The position numbers and the translations under genes are program-made. 52,936 bases of DNA from NCBI GenBank assembly GCA_017550535.1, contig JAFZOS010000061.1, positions 1-52,936 on the forward strand. Direction: 5' to 3'. How positions within the stretch are numbered: position 1 is the stretch's first letter; every line of letters begins with the position of its first letter. Shown here one piece after another: positions 35,090-42,848 of this stretch. This DNA is from Lachnospiraceae bacterium. GTDB lineage: Bacteria; Bacillota; Clostridia; Lachnospirales; Lachnospiraceae. Under the pieces are notes generated by a model. That model made no database searches. It saw nothing but the letters and a program-made list of their open reading frames with translations, and was not told the origin of the DNA.

Positions 35090-36040
35090 TTATTTTTTTA
35101 CAAAGAGACCTTTGACGGGTGTGAACGGGAGTATTTCCCCATCGGTAAGATAATGCCTGTATAACCTGTCGGTTTCCAACAGACACAGCATAAAGAATAT
35201 CACGGCAAGTAAGACAATGATAAAGAAAGGCAGTATAAAGCTGAATATGATCGCAACAACGGCTCCCACTACGGCAAACCATTGATTTAACCTTAATTGG
35301 GCAAGGACCGTAAATGCGATAAGGATCATACCTCCGATCAGTCCTCCGACAAACATCATAACGACCGCAAACACATATATTGCTATCGCGGAACCGAATA
35401 TGCAGTTCCCGGCTATCCTGTATTCTTCCTTTTTAAGGAAGTCCTTTTTTGTTATACCGACTTTTACATCGCTGGCCGGTTTTGTTTCGGCTCCCTTTTT
35501 TGTTCCTGCTTCCGCTTTTACTTCGACTACCGGTTTTGCATTGGTTTCCGGTTTGACTTCAGCTTCCGGTTTATCTTCAATGGGAGCTGCGGCCTGTTTG
35601 TATTCTTTGGATGATACATCGTTCTCCTTAAACAAAGGAGCCTTTGTAAGCTCAGCAAAGAAGTCATCTATTTTATCATATTTATATCTGTGGAGTGCCT
35701 GGATACGGTTAAGCCTCATCGCCATACCCGCGGGAAGCTCCACCGGCTCAAGATATACAAGTACCCTGCCCTTCCCGAGATCCCGGGCATAATTAAGCTC
35801 GTCCTTGCAGTTTTCGGAATTTAAGTAGTTTTCAGACAAAAAAGCAAGTATACCGACACAGCCGTTTAAGTGAGCGGCGATATTTTCATCCCATTCCGTT
35901 CCCGGATCGATACCTTCATCATACCAGATGTTATACCCCTCATTCAGAAAGTATTCAATTATCGGATAAACCCTGTCTGCATCCTTGTGCGAATAGCTGA
36001 CAAATATATAATCCCCGCCACCCGTATATGGTTTCATCAC
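35090..36040 (-). CDS. TIR-domain membrane protein
   Basis: Residues 10-130 are a bacterial TIR domain: FVSYSHKD at 13-20, a BB-loop region around W39-Y40-D41, and ENCKDEL with the putative NADase glutamate Glu81. A repetitive Lys/Glu/Pro/Val/Ala linker (about 140-195) leads to a C-terminal region with four hydrophobic segments (about 208-290) and a short tail. The TIR domain should be cytosolic. Bacterial TIR proteins can hydrolyse NAD+ or act as adaptors, often in phage defence; here no second defence gene is present. The gene overlaps the PrsW-type protease gene by ATGA, so the two are made together. Which role applies is open. Confidence 0.88.
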   Translation of the reverse strand: MMKPYTGGGDYIFVSYSHKDADRVYPIIEYFLNEGYNIWYDEGIDPGTEWDENIAAHLNGCVGILAFLSENYLNSENCKDELNYARDLGKGRVLVYLEPVELPAGMAMRLNRIQALHRYKYDKIDDFFAELTKAPLFKENDVSSKEYKQAAAPIEDKPEAEVKPETNAKPVVEVKAEAGTKKGAETKPASDVKVGITKKDFLKKEEYRIAGNCIFGSAIAIYVFAVVMMFVGGLIGGMILIAFTVLAQLRLNQWFAVVGAVVAIIFSFILPFFIIVLLAVIFFMLCLLETDRLYRHYLTDGEILPFTPVKGLFVKK

Positions 36041-36774
36041 AATCCCTCCGTTATTTCATCGGTACCCGTATACTCCGCGGCTTCCTCATGAGGAGATATT
36101 TCCCTGTCTTCGTTTGATAACTGCTTAAACTTTTTGATCGCTTTTCTTATAACCACTATCTCAAATACTATGAATGCAACAAGCAGGATAGTGTAATCCG
36201 TGCTTATGCAGAAATCGTAAACCCCATGGAGCAGTACAGGGACGATCAACGCAAGTTTAAGGTTTCGCGACCTGCCGGCATCATCCTGTGCGGCATCCGC
36301 GCATTTGGCAAGGCCGTAGTAATATCCCATAAATATCGCGTCTATAACATGTCCCGGAACACTTAACAGCCCACGGATGATGGCAATGTCAATACCCTCA
36401 TCAATCAGATAAAATATGTTTTCGACAGTTGCAAAGCCCAGTGAAACACATACGGCATACACTACCGCATCAAACGTATAGTTAAATTCAGGGTGCTTCC
36501 ATGTCACCTTCTTAAGGACGAAGTACTTGCCTGCTTCCTCCACCAGCGCGGTAACTATCATGTTGTCAAAAAGGATGAACAGCAGGTTCTGTTTATTTAC
36601 CGATGCGAAAACGACATCATCACAAAACATGCCTATCACAAGTGCGCTTATTACCGTAAGCGCACCTAAACCGAAAAGCTTAAGAAGCAGCTTTATGGGT
36701 TCCTTCTCTATCTTATCGGCCCGCCATACTATTATAAAAAGTATGATACTTGGTAAGATTGCAAGCAGAAACAT
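36037..36774 (-). CDS. PrsW-family intramembrane metalloprotease
   Basis: A 245-residue protein with eight or so membrane segments. The family motifs are present: LVEEAGKYF (Glu79, Glu80, Lys83), FDAVVYAVCVSLGFATVEN at about 101-119, His142 in PGHVIDAIFMG, and HGVYD at 183-187. Bacillus PrsW makes the first cut in the anti-sigma factor RsiW. In this operon an RsiV-like lipoprotein is two genes upstream, but no sigma factor gene is present. GGGAGG lies seven bases before the ATG and overlaps the end of the LysR gene, and the stop overlaps the TIR gene. Confidence 0.88.
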   Translation of the reverse strand: MFLLAILPSIILFIIVWRADKIEKEPIKLLLKLFGLGALTVISALVIGMFCDDVVFASVNKQNLLFILFDNMIVTALVEEAGKYFVLKKVTWKHPEFNYTFDAVVYAVCVSLGFATVENIFYLIDEGIDIAIIRGLLSVPGHVIDAIFMGYYYGLAKCADAAQDDAGRSRNLKLALIVPVLLHGVYDFCISTDYTILLVAFIVFEIVVIRKAIKKFKQLSNEDREISPHEEAAEYTGTDEITEGL

Positions 36775-36776
36775 AT

Positions 36777-37661
36777 TTAATCCTCCCTAATATTGTTTAC
36801 TATATCCCAGAACTTAAGAGCTACCTTTGACAACCTGCGCTCCGCACTCCTGACAAGAACATATCCGGCCATTACATCAGGCTTTGTTATCCTTTTTATA
36901 ACAACATCTTCTCCTACGTATTTTGCGGCCGATGCGGGATATATCGCGATACCCATTCCGTGTGCCGTCAGTTCGTAGGCATTTAACATATGTGCTATAC
37001 GGCAGATGATCTTGGGCTCCAGATTAAGCGGTGCGAACCAGTTTTCTATCTCCTTTCGCCGCGACTGCCTTGAAGGGATTATAAGTTCATAAGGAGCCAG
37101 TTCCTTAAGCTCAACGCTGTCGCCTTTTATGCCTGCAAGCGGATGCCCTTTCGGGATCATCGCCACCCACGGTTCCTCAAAGATGACGCGTCCGTCAAGG
37201 CCCTCCTCATCGTAAGGCAGGGTGATCACCGCCACGTCGCTCAATCCGGAGAGTACACGCTTTACCACATCATCGGAATTACCGTTCCACAGTTCGAACT
37301 CAACCAGAGGGTATTTTTCCTTAAAATCGACCATCCACTGTGCGAACATTTCGGGCGCGTGGCCTTCAACGGTTGCAAGGTAAAGCTTGCCCGACAGGCC
37401 TTCGCTCATTTCACGTATATCTTCCACCGACTGGTCGGACAGCTGCCGTATCCTTAAGGCATACTGTAAGAATCGCTCGCCCTCTTCAGTAAGCGCCAGG
37501 CCCCTTGCCTTTCTTATAAACAGTTGTGCGTCAAGCTCCTCCTCAAGGTCCCGTATCTGACGGCTTAAGGGAGGCTGGGCAATACAAAGCTTATCGGCTG
37601 CTTTTGTAAAGCTGCCTTCTTCCGCCACTGCCAGAAAATATCTTATATGCCTTAATTCCAT
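36777..37661 (-). CDS. LysR-family transcriptional regulator
   Basis: A 294-residue LysR-type regulator. Residues 1-60 form the winged helix (MELRHIRYFLAVAEEGSFTK at the start, then AQPPLSRQIRDLEEE), and residues about 90-290 the periplasmic-binding-protein-like effector domain. The effector is unknown. It follows the lipoprotein gene by 36 bp and precedes the PrsW gene by 2 bp, so it is embedded in an operon rather than divergent from a target, which is less usual for the family. Confidence 0.93.
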   Translation of the reverse strand: MELRHIRYFLAVAEEGSFTKAADKLCIAQPPLSRQIRDLEEELDAQLFIRKARGLALTEEGERFLQYALRIRQLSDQSVEDIREMSEGLSGKLYLATVEGHAPEMFAQWMVDFKEKYPLVEFELWNGNSDDVVKRVLSGLSDVAVITLPYDEEGLDGRVIFEEPWVAMIPKGHPLAGIKGDSVELKELAPYELIIPSRQSRRKEIENWFAPLNLEPKIICRIAHMLNAYELTAHGMGIAIYPASAAKYVGEDVVIKRITKPDVMAGYVLVRSAERRLSKVALKFWDIVNNIRED

Positions 37662-37697
37662 ACCTCATCCCGCCCCGACATTTTGATAGTTAAGCAA

Positions 37698-39098
37698 TTA
37701 TTCAAGGCTTATCAGTTCGACCGATGCGATGCTTTCCTCATACAGGTCTGCATTTTCATCAAAGGCATCTATCGGACAGCTGAAGCCGTAGAAATATGTG
37801 AAATTATCAGTCAGTATGACGATACCCATAGCCTGACGGGTATCCTCGTTTTCGCCGCTCTCCCAATCAACACGGTAAACGGGATAGGTGAGTGATTCTT
37901 CCAGTGCATCATCCTGTTTTGAACCCGATATACGTGCATCATTGTCAACAAGTGCGCATACGAAATTCTCGGCATATGCATCCGTATCCTGACCGTCCCT
38001 TTGTGAGTTGGGGTAGCACATGTTCGTGATAACGGTCATGCCGTCTTCCGTCATATCTTCATAATAATATGTGCCGTCATCGTTGTTTTCATTCTTTAAA
38101 TTTGTAAGGCCGGTAAATTCCGCCCCTTTAACGGCAAGCACGTTCTTAGATCCGATCTCCTCCTCGGCCGCCGCCTCATCATCCCCGATAACATCGCCGC
38201 GTCCTTCTTCGGCATAGTCATCATATATGAAGCCTTCCTTCAAAAAGTCAGCCATTTCTTCATACATGATATCGATCTGCTGGGAACCATCCGCATACGA
38301 GTTAAGATCGTAAGGTCCGAAATAGAAGCTTAATCCTGCAGGATCCACAGTGAATACATAAGCCGGATCGGCATCATCACCCTGCTCTTCATCAAGTTCG
38401 AAAAGGCTGAGTGATTCTTCAAGATCAAAGAAATTCCCGTCCGGGTATTTCTTATTGAGCTTGTCAATAAGGAGGCTCTTTAACTTATCTTTATCCGTAA
38501 TGATATCTGACAGAAGGATATCCTCGCCCGTTTTGGTATCTAAGTTAAACGCCTGATAAAAGTAATCTGGATGGGCGCCGCCCAAGTATCCGTTCTCTGT
38601 ACGAAGGAGGCTTACCGCCCTTTCATCTGCACATTTTAATGCAGTTTCCGAATATCTGAAATAGGTGTAATCCGCGCCTTCCTCCACCTGAGCAGCTGCA
38701 AACTCTTTTGCATCCTCCAAATTTGCATCGATCGACTCCTGATAAAAGGCCTTTTCGTTTTCATCGATCGCCTTAAGTGCCTCACTTAAGTCAGGATAAA
38801 CTTCCGCCGAGGCATCGGTGCAAAGGTAGGAATTACCGTAGCTTTCAAATATCATATGATCATCATTTTCGTCATAAACCGAAAGGTTAAAATCAACCGA
38901 TTTAAGCTCGGGCAGCTTTATCTCATCCGTTTCCTGCGCACCTTCCTTGTCGTCCGCTTCAGGGGCTTCCTCCTTGGCTGCTTCGTTTTTGTTTTTCCTG
39001 TTGTCATTTACATTTACGTTTACGTTGCACGCACACACAGATGACATTAAAAGAACCGCTGTAAGCATTACCGCTATCATCCTGCTCCTGTTTAACAT
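37698..39098 (-). CDS. RsiV-like (DUF3298/DUF4163) lipoprotein
   Basis: A signal peptide ends VCA-C, giving a lipid-anchored Cys24. An Asn/Val/Lys- then Glu/Asp-rich tether follows. Residues about 70-290 match the DUF4163/DUF3298 fold, whose hallmark GGAHPDYFYQAFNLDTKTGE is present. RsiV, the Bacillus anti-sigma-V lysozyme receptor, carries the same extracellular domain, but this protein lacks the cytosolic anti-sigma domain. It may therefore bind muramidase or peptidoglycan ligands; that is inference. A second module of about 130 residues follows residue 320. It lies between the flavin reductase and LysR genes in the site F operon. Confidence 0.82.
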   Translation of the reverse strand: MLNRSRMIAVMLTAVLLMSSVCACNVNVNVNDNRKNKNEAAKEEAPEADDKEGAQETDEIKLPELKSVDFNLSVYDENDDHMIFESYGNSYLCTDASAEVYPDLSEALKAIDENEKAFYQESIDANLEDAKEFAAAQVEEGADYTYFRYSETALKCADERAVSLLRTENGYLGGAHPDYFYQAFNLDTKTGEDILLSDIITDKDKLKSLLIDKLNKKYPDGNFFDLEESLSLFELDEEQGDDADPAYVFTVDPAGLSFYFGPYDLNSYADGSQQIDIMYEEMADFLKEGFIYDDYAEEGRGDVIGDDEAAAEEEIGSKNVLAVKGAEFTGLTNLKNENNDDGTYYYEDMTEDGMTVITNMCYPNSQRDGQDTDAYAENFVCALVDNDARISGSKQDDALEESLTYPVYRVDWESGENEDTRQAMGIVILTDNFTYFYGFSCPIDAFDENADLYEESIASVELISLE

Positions 39099-39131
39099 GA
39101 CTTTACCCTCCTGTTTCCTCTGTTAATGAGT

Positions 39132-39725
39132 TTATTTCCTTTTTGCCTGCTTTTTTACTGATCCCGGCTTTTTAACGGAATAACCGAACTTGCCGAGCTT
39201 CTTCCCAAGCGCAAAGTATTCACCGTGGGAATATGCGATAAGGCCGCATTTATCAAGCCTGAACCTGTCCTTTTCATCCATGTATGCTTCATCTACCGTA
39301 ACTCCGACGACTTCTGCGAGAAACATATCGTGCGAACCCAGCTTCTCGGTTTTTACGACCTTGCAGTAGATGTTTACGGGGCTTTCCTTTATAGCCGGCG
39401 CATTCATGAATTCGGACTTATACTTATGCAGCTTCATTTCCTTGAACTTGTCATGATCCCTTCCGGACTTTACTCCGCACCAGTCACATGACTTTACCAG
39501 CTTGTCCGTGACAAGGTTTATGACAAACTCACCGCTGTCTTTTATTATATCATAGGAATAGCGTTCGGGGCGTACAGATATCGACACCATGGCCGGATCG
39601 GAACATATGGTTCCCGCCCAGGCTACCGTTATGATATTTGCACTCTCTTCCTTCCTTTTACAGCTTACCATTACTGCCGGCACCGGGTACAGCATGTTCC
39701 CGGGTTTCCATGTCTTCTTTCCCAT
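39132..39725 (-). CDS. Flavin reductase-like (FMN-binding split barrel) protein
   Basis: A 197-residue protein of the flavin reductase-like family, which binds FMN in a split beta-barrel. Family features include the N-terminal block NMLYPVPAVMVS, then ITVAWAGTICSDPAMVSISVRPERYS and EFVINL. Clostridial members act as flavoredoxins or NAD(P)H:flavin reductases. The reading frame is open to 39779, but AGGAGG seven bases before the ATG at 39725 fixes the start there. It is the first gene of the operon running to the TIR gene and is placed under motif site F. Confidence 0.9.
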   Translation of the reverse strand: MGKKTWKPGNMLYPVPAVMVSCKRKEESANIITVAWAGTICSDPAMVSISVRPERYSYDIIKDSGEFVINLVTDKLVKSCDWCGVKSGRDHDKFKEMKLHKYKSEFMNAPAIKESPVNIYCKVVKTEKLGSHDMFLAEVVGVTVDEAYMDEKDRFRLDKCGLIAYSHGEYFALGKKLGKFGYSVKKPGSVKKQAKRK

Positions 39726-39789
39726 GACGGATCCTCCTCGTATAATATGTATCGTCCCCTCAAAAACAGTCGACGGCATATTTTACTAC

Positions 39790-39832
39790 ATAGTAATACA
39801 AACCCGTGATTCTTAATACATACCAAAAGTAT
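39790..39832 (-). promoter_or_regulatory. Motif site F and promoter of the flavin reductase-to-TIR operon
   Basis: The 13-mer variant ATACCAAAAGTAT at 39820-39832, followed on the minus strand after 24 nt by TACTAT (39795-39790), a 4/6 match to the -10 consensus. The site also lies 52 bp before the divergent OmpR-type regulator gene; a TATACT (39843-39848) could serve that plus-strand gene, in which case the motif covers its -35 region. Confidence 0.65.
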
Positions 39833-39883
39833 ACTAATATGATATACTCAGATAAGACATAGTTTTCCGAGGTATATATAGTT

Positions 39884-40639
39884 ATGGAAGAAATTAAAGT
39901 ACTTATGATCGACGACGATGAAGTGATCGCCCAGTCAACGGCAGAATACTTCAACATGTTTAATGTTAAAACCGCATATGTGACTTCTTATGATGAGGCG
40001 GTTGATTTTCTTGAAGCCCATCTTGTATCGCTGCTGCTGCTCGATATAAACTTAGGCGACAAGTCAGGATTTGACTTATGCAAAAAGGTACGGGAAAACT
40101 ACGACATGCCTATCCTTTTTATAAGCGCAAGGACCAGTGACGACGATGTGCTCATCGCGCTTAACATAGGCGGCGATGATTATATAAAGAAGCCGTTTAC
40201 CTTAAGCATCCTGCTGGCAAAGGTAAAGGCCATCCTTGACAGGTATGAAAAAGCCCGTGAAGCCGCAGCGGTTTCAGACACGGGGCCAGTTCCGTCCGGT
40301 TTTGACGGCAGGACAGGGGATAACACGATCATACCGGTGGCAGACGGCATCAGCCTGGATACGGGAATGCACATAATAAGGAAGGGCGATGAGCGGGTAA
40401 GCCTAAAGGCGATGGAGTACAAGCTTCTTAAGTACCTTGCGGATAATACGGGACGGGTCGTTACCAAAGACGAGCTGCTTAAAAACGTGTGGGATGACGA
40501 ATTTATCGGCGAAGGCACACTGGCGGTACATATAAGGCATTTAAGGGAGAAGATAGAATCAGACCCCAAGGATCCTCAGGTGATCAAAACTATCTGGGGC
40601 GTCGGATATATGATGGAAAGATATGAAGAATTATCATAA
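39884..40639 (+). CDS. OmpR-family response regulator
   Basis: A receiver domain (residues 3-120, phosphoacceptor Asp54 in LLLDINLG, Lys in IKKP) and a winged-helix DNA-binding domain (about 154-250, ending VIKTIWGVGYMMER). It regulates, with the overlapping kinase gene, most likely the ABC transporter genes downstream. The interdomain linker is unusually long. Residues 130-140 (VSDTGPVPSGF) are encoded by a half-copy of the palindromic element found whole in the kinase gene. The flexible linker is a place where an insertion can be tolerated. Confidence 0.95.
   Translation: MEEIKVLMIDDDEVIAQSTAEYFNMFNVKTAYVTSYDEAVDFLEAHLVSLLLLDINLGDKSGFDLCKKVRENYDMPILFISARTSDDDVLIALNIGGDDYIKKPFTLSILLAKVKAILDRYEKAREAAAVSDTGPVPSGFDGRTGDNTIIPVADGISLDTGMHIIRKGDERVSLKAMEYKLLKYLADNTGRVVTKDELLKNVWDDEFIGEGTLAVHIRHLREKIESDPKDPQVIKTIWGVGYMMERYEELS
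40271..40303 (+). repeat. Half-copy of a palindromic element inside the regulator gene
   Basis: Thirty-three bases starting GTTTCAGACACGGGG match the left arm of the kinase-gene element at 30 of 33 positions with one 3-nt gap. Both copies are read in the same frame. The matching right arm is absent here. Confidence 0.75.
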
Positions 40640-41981
40640 AACGGTGTTGATATTCGGGATACTGTATTTTGCGGCGCTCCTTGCATTTGTAATCCTTACG
40701 GGAAGCAGGAGCTTTACAGTTACGGGAAGAGATACGGATATCATAAAACTGAATGATATCGCCAAAAGCGCAGGTAATTCATGGAATGATCCGGGAAAAC
40801 TCGGTGAAACGGATTACGGAGTTGACTTTGCGGTGATAGATACCGCAGACAATGTTTTATATGCATCATATCCTGCTGACGGTACAGGCTTATCCCTAAG
40901 CTCCGCCATGAAAAAGGGGTGTCTTTATACCTGTGTTACCGTTGGCGATAAAATGGTCGGCTATGTGATCCTTAAGGATGACGGGATAGGAAGATGGAGG
41001 GATATAAGGTTTAAGCTTATCATAGGTCTTGCCGTTATCGGAGTGCTGCTCATTGCCGCCGCATTCCTGTTTGGCAAGTATGTTGATAAAAACATAATAA
41101 CCCCTTTTAATAATATGAAGGATTTCGCCGGCCGTATCGCGGAAGGAAAACTCGATGCACCGCTTGAGATGGACCGTAACAATATGTTCGGCGCTTTCAC
41201 GGAAAGCTTCGATATCATGCGCGAGGAGCTTGCCGCCTCAAAGAAACGGGAGGTTGAGCTTCAGCGCCGCGAACGCGAGCTCGTTGCATCGCTAAGCCAC
41301 GACTTAAAAACCCCCATCACCGGGATCAAGGTGACCTGTGAATTGCTGAAGGCACAACTGGAACTCGGTCAGAATGAGGTTTCAGACACGGGGACGGTTC
41401 TTCCGTCTGGTTTTCGGGAAGACCAGACGGAAGAACCGTCCCCATGTCTGAAAAAGCTTGATAACATATACAAAAAAGCCGATCAGATCGATGTGCTCGT
41501 AAGCGACCTGTTTTCGGCCACCCTTGAGGATCTTGATGAGCTTAAGGTCTCCTGTACCGATGAAAGTTCCGAAGTGATCGGGGAGATTATCCGCAAATAT
41601 GATGACAGAGAACTTGTGACTCTTAATGATATACCGAAGATGCTCATCCGCGTCGATGTCAAGCGCTTAAGCCAGGTTATCGGCAACATCATTTCGAATT
41701 CATATAAATATGCGAACACTAAGATCGAGGTTTCGTATAAGCTTGTTGATGATTACCTTGAAATGAGAATTAAGGATTTCGGCCCGGGCGTGCCCCCGGA
41801 TGAGCTTGACCTTATAACCAATAAGTTCTACCGCGGAAAACAGTGGGCTGAAAGTAAGGAAGAAGGCAGCGGCCTCGGACTTTATATCGCAAAGATGCTG
41901 ATGGAGAAGATGGACGGTGAGCTGCTGACGGCAAGTGAGGGTGAGGGACTCACGGTAACCCTCATGATATCTTTGAGTTAA
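40623..41981 (+). CDS. Sensor histidine kinase, partner of the OmpR-type regulator
   Basis: A 452-residue membrane kinase: TM1 (8-26), an extracellular region of about 100 residues, TM2 (131-150), HAMP (about 152-205), a DHp domain with His226 (LVASLSHDLKTPITG) and an HATPase domain (IGNIISNSYKYANT, GPGVPPDELD, GSGLGLYIAK). The start overlaps the regulator stop by 17 bp. The two DHp helices are normally joined by a short turn; here about 25 residues (253-277) are encoded entirely by a 74-nt palindromic element. His226 and the ATP-binding motifs are intact, so the kinase is probably active despite the insertion. Confidence 0.93.
   Translation: MKNYHKTVLIFGILYFAALLAFVILTGSRSFTVTGRDTDIIKLNDIAKSAGNSWNDPGKLGETDYGVDFAVIDTADNVLYASYPADGTGLSLSSAMKKGCLYTCVTVGDKMVGYVILKDDGIGRWRDIRFKLIIGLAVIGVLLIAAAFLFGKYVDKNIITPFNNMKDFAGRIAEGKLDAPLEMDRNNMFGAFTESFDIMREELAASKKREVELQRRERELVASLSHDLKTPITGIKVTCELLKAQLELGQNEVSDTGTVLPSGFREDQTEEPSPCLKKLDNIYKKADQIDVLVSDLFSATLEDLDELKVSCTDESSEVIGEIIRKYDDRELVTLNDIPKMLIRVDVKRLSQVIGNIISNSYKYANTKIEVSYKLVDDYLEMRIKDFGPGVPPDELDLITNKFYRGKQWAESKEEGSGLGLYIAKMLMEKMDGELLTASEGEGLTVTLMISLS
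41380..41453 (+). repeat. In-frame palindromic element in the kinase gene
   Basis: Arms of 36 nt (41380-41415 and 41418-41453) are inverted copies matching at 34 of 36 positions around a 2-nt centre. The left arm begins TTTCAGACACGGGGACGG. It supplies residues 253-277 of the kinase without breaking the frame. This is the form expected of a REP/MITE-like mobile palindrome. No transposase is in the window. Confidence 0.9.
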
Positions 41982-42042
41982 GAAACTGATAAGAATTTAA
42001 TAATACTCTCACAAAGAAGTAATTCCCACAGCCATATATAAT
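41979..42042 (+). promoter_or_regulatory. Promoter and direct repeats upstream of the ABC transporter
   Basis: TATAAT at 42037-42042 stands 43 bp before the ATPase ATG without a -35 consensus. Upstream, TAAGAA occurs at 41979 and 41990, an exact 11-bp period, with a looser third unit (TAATAC) after it. OmpR-class regulators bind such tandem repeats, so the adjacent regulator is the candidate activator. Confidence 0.5.
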
Positions 42043-42085
42043 ACAACCGTAACATGGCAATAATGCATGAAAGGATGTATCATAT

Positions 42086-42847
42086 ATGGCTTCTTCTATT
42101 TTAAGAACGGAAAAACTGTGCAAATCATTTTCAAACATGGGCGTGCAGCAGCATGTCATAAAAAACCTCGACCTTGATATAAGGGAAGGTGACTTCACGG
42201 TCATCATGGGTTCATCGGGTTCGGGCAAATCAACCCTGCTTTATGCACTCTCCGGAATGGACAAGCCCACCATGGGCAAGGTATTGTTCGCGGATACCGA
42301 GATCCAGGGTTATTCAAACGACGAACTTGCGATCTTTCGCCGCGGCAACTGCGGCTTCGTGTTCCAGAGTGTGTACCTCCTTGAGAATCAAACAGTCCTC
42401 GACAACGTTTTGACCGGAGCGCTCATCGTGCAAAAGAATTCACCCGAACTTGTAAACAAGGCAAAGGATCTTCTTAAAAAGACAGGCCTTAACGATGAAG
42501 ATATGAAGAAATACCCCAACCAGTTATCGGGCGGCGAAGCACAGCGTGTCGGCATCGTACGCGCGATCATCAACGATCCTAAGATCCTGTTTGCGGATGA
42601 ACCCACAGGCCAGCTTAATTCATCATCGAGTAAGGACGTACTTGATATCTTCACCGATATCCACAAAAACGGCCAGAGCATAGTAATGGTAACTCACGAC
42701 CTTAAGACAGCTCTCCGCGGTACCAGGGTCCTTTACTTAAGGGACGGCGGTATCGTCGGTGACTATGAAATGCCGCCTTACGGAGAGGATGATATTAAGA
42801 ATCGCAGGAACAAACTGACCGCATTCCTTGATGAGATGGGGTGGTAA
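42086..42847 (+). CDS. ABC transporter ATP-binding protein (MacB/LolD type)
   Basis: A 253-residue ABC ATPase with Walker A GSSGSGKST, Q-loop FVFQSVYLL, signature LSGGEAQRV, Walker B KILFADEPT and the switch His in VMVTHD. It belongs to the group that pairs with FtsX-like permeases and drives mechanotransmission or peptide efflux rather than solute import. The permease gene starts directly after the stop codon. Together with the preceding two-component pair the layout resembles antimicrobial-peptide sensing and detoxification modules of Firmicutes. Confidence 0.95.
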   Translation: MASSILRTEKLCKSFSNMGVQQHVIKNLDLDIREGDFTVIMGSSGSGKSTLLYALSGMDKPTMGKVLFADTEIQGYSNDELAIFRRGNCGFVFQSVYLLENQTVLDNVLTGALIVQKNSPELVNKAKDLLKKTGLNDEDMKKYPNQLSGGEAQRVGIVRAIINDPKILFADEPTGQLNSSSSKDVLDIFTDIHKNGQSIVMVTHDLKTALRGTRVLYLRDGGIVGDYEMPPYGEDDIKNRRNKLTAFLDEMGW

Positions 42848-42848
42848 A

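Noticed and set aside
35070-35100. Terminator after the TIR gene
   Set aside because: The ACAG/CTGT stem is only about four base pairs, and its T-run is on the plus strand, the wrong direction for the minus-strand TIR gene.
36777-37661. LysR protein as regulator of the five-operon motif
   Set aside because: LysR proteins usually bind T-N11-A sites near divergent promoters. The motif is a compact inverted or 11-bp direct repeat, and the gene is internal to an operon. It cannot be excluded but is a weaker candidate.
39726-39779. Longer N-terminus of the flavin reductase-like protein
   Set aside because: Its ATG coincides with the predicted transcript start and has no ribosome site, while AGGAGG and the family's N-terminal block fit the ATG at 39725.
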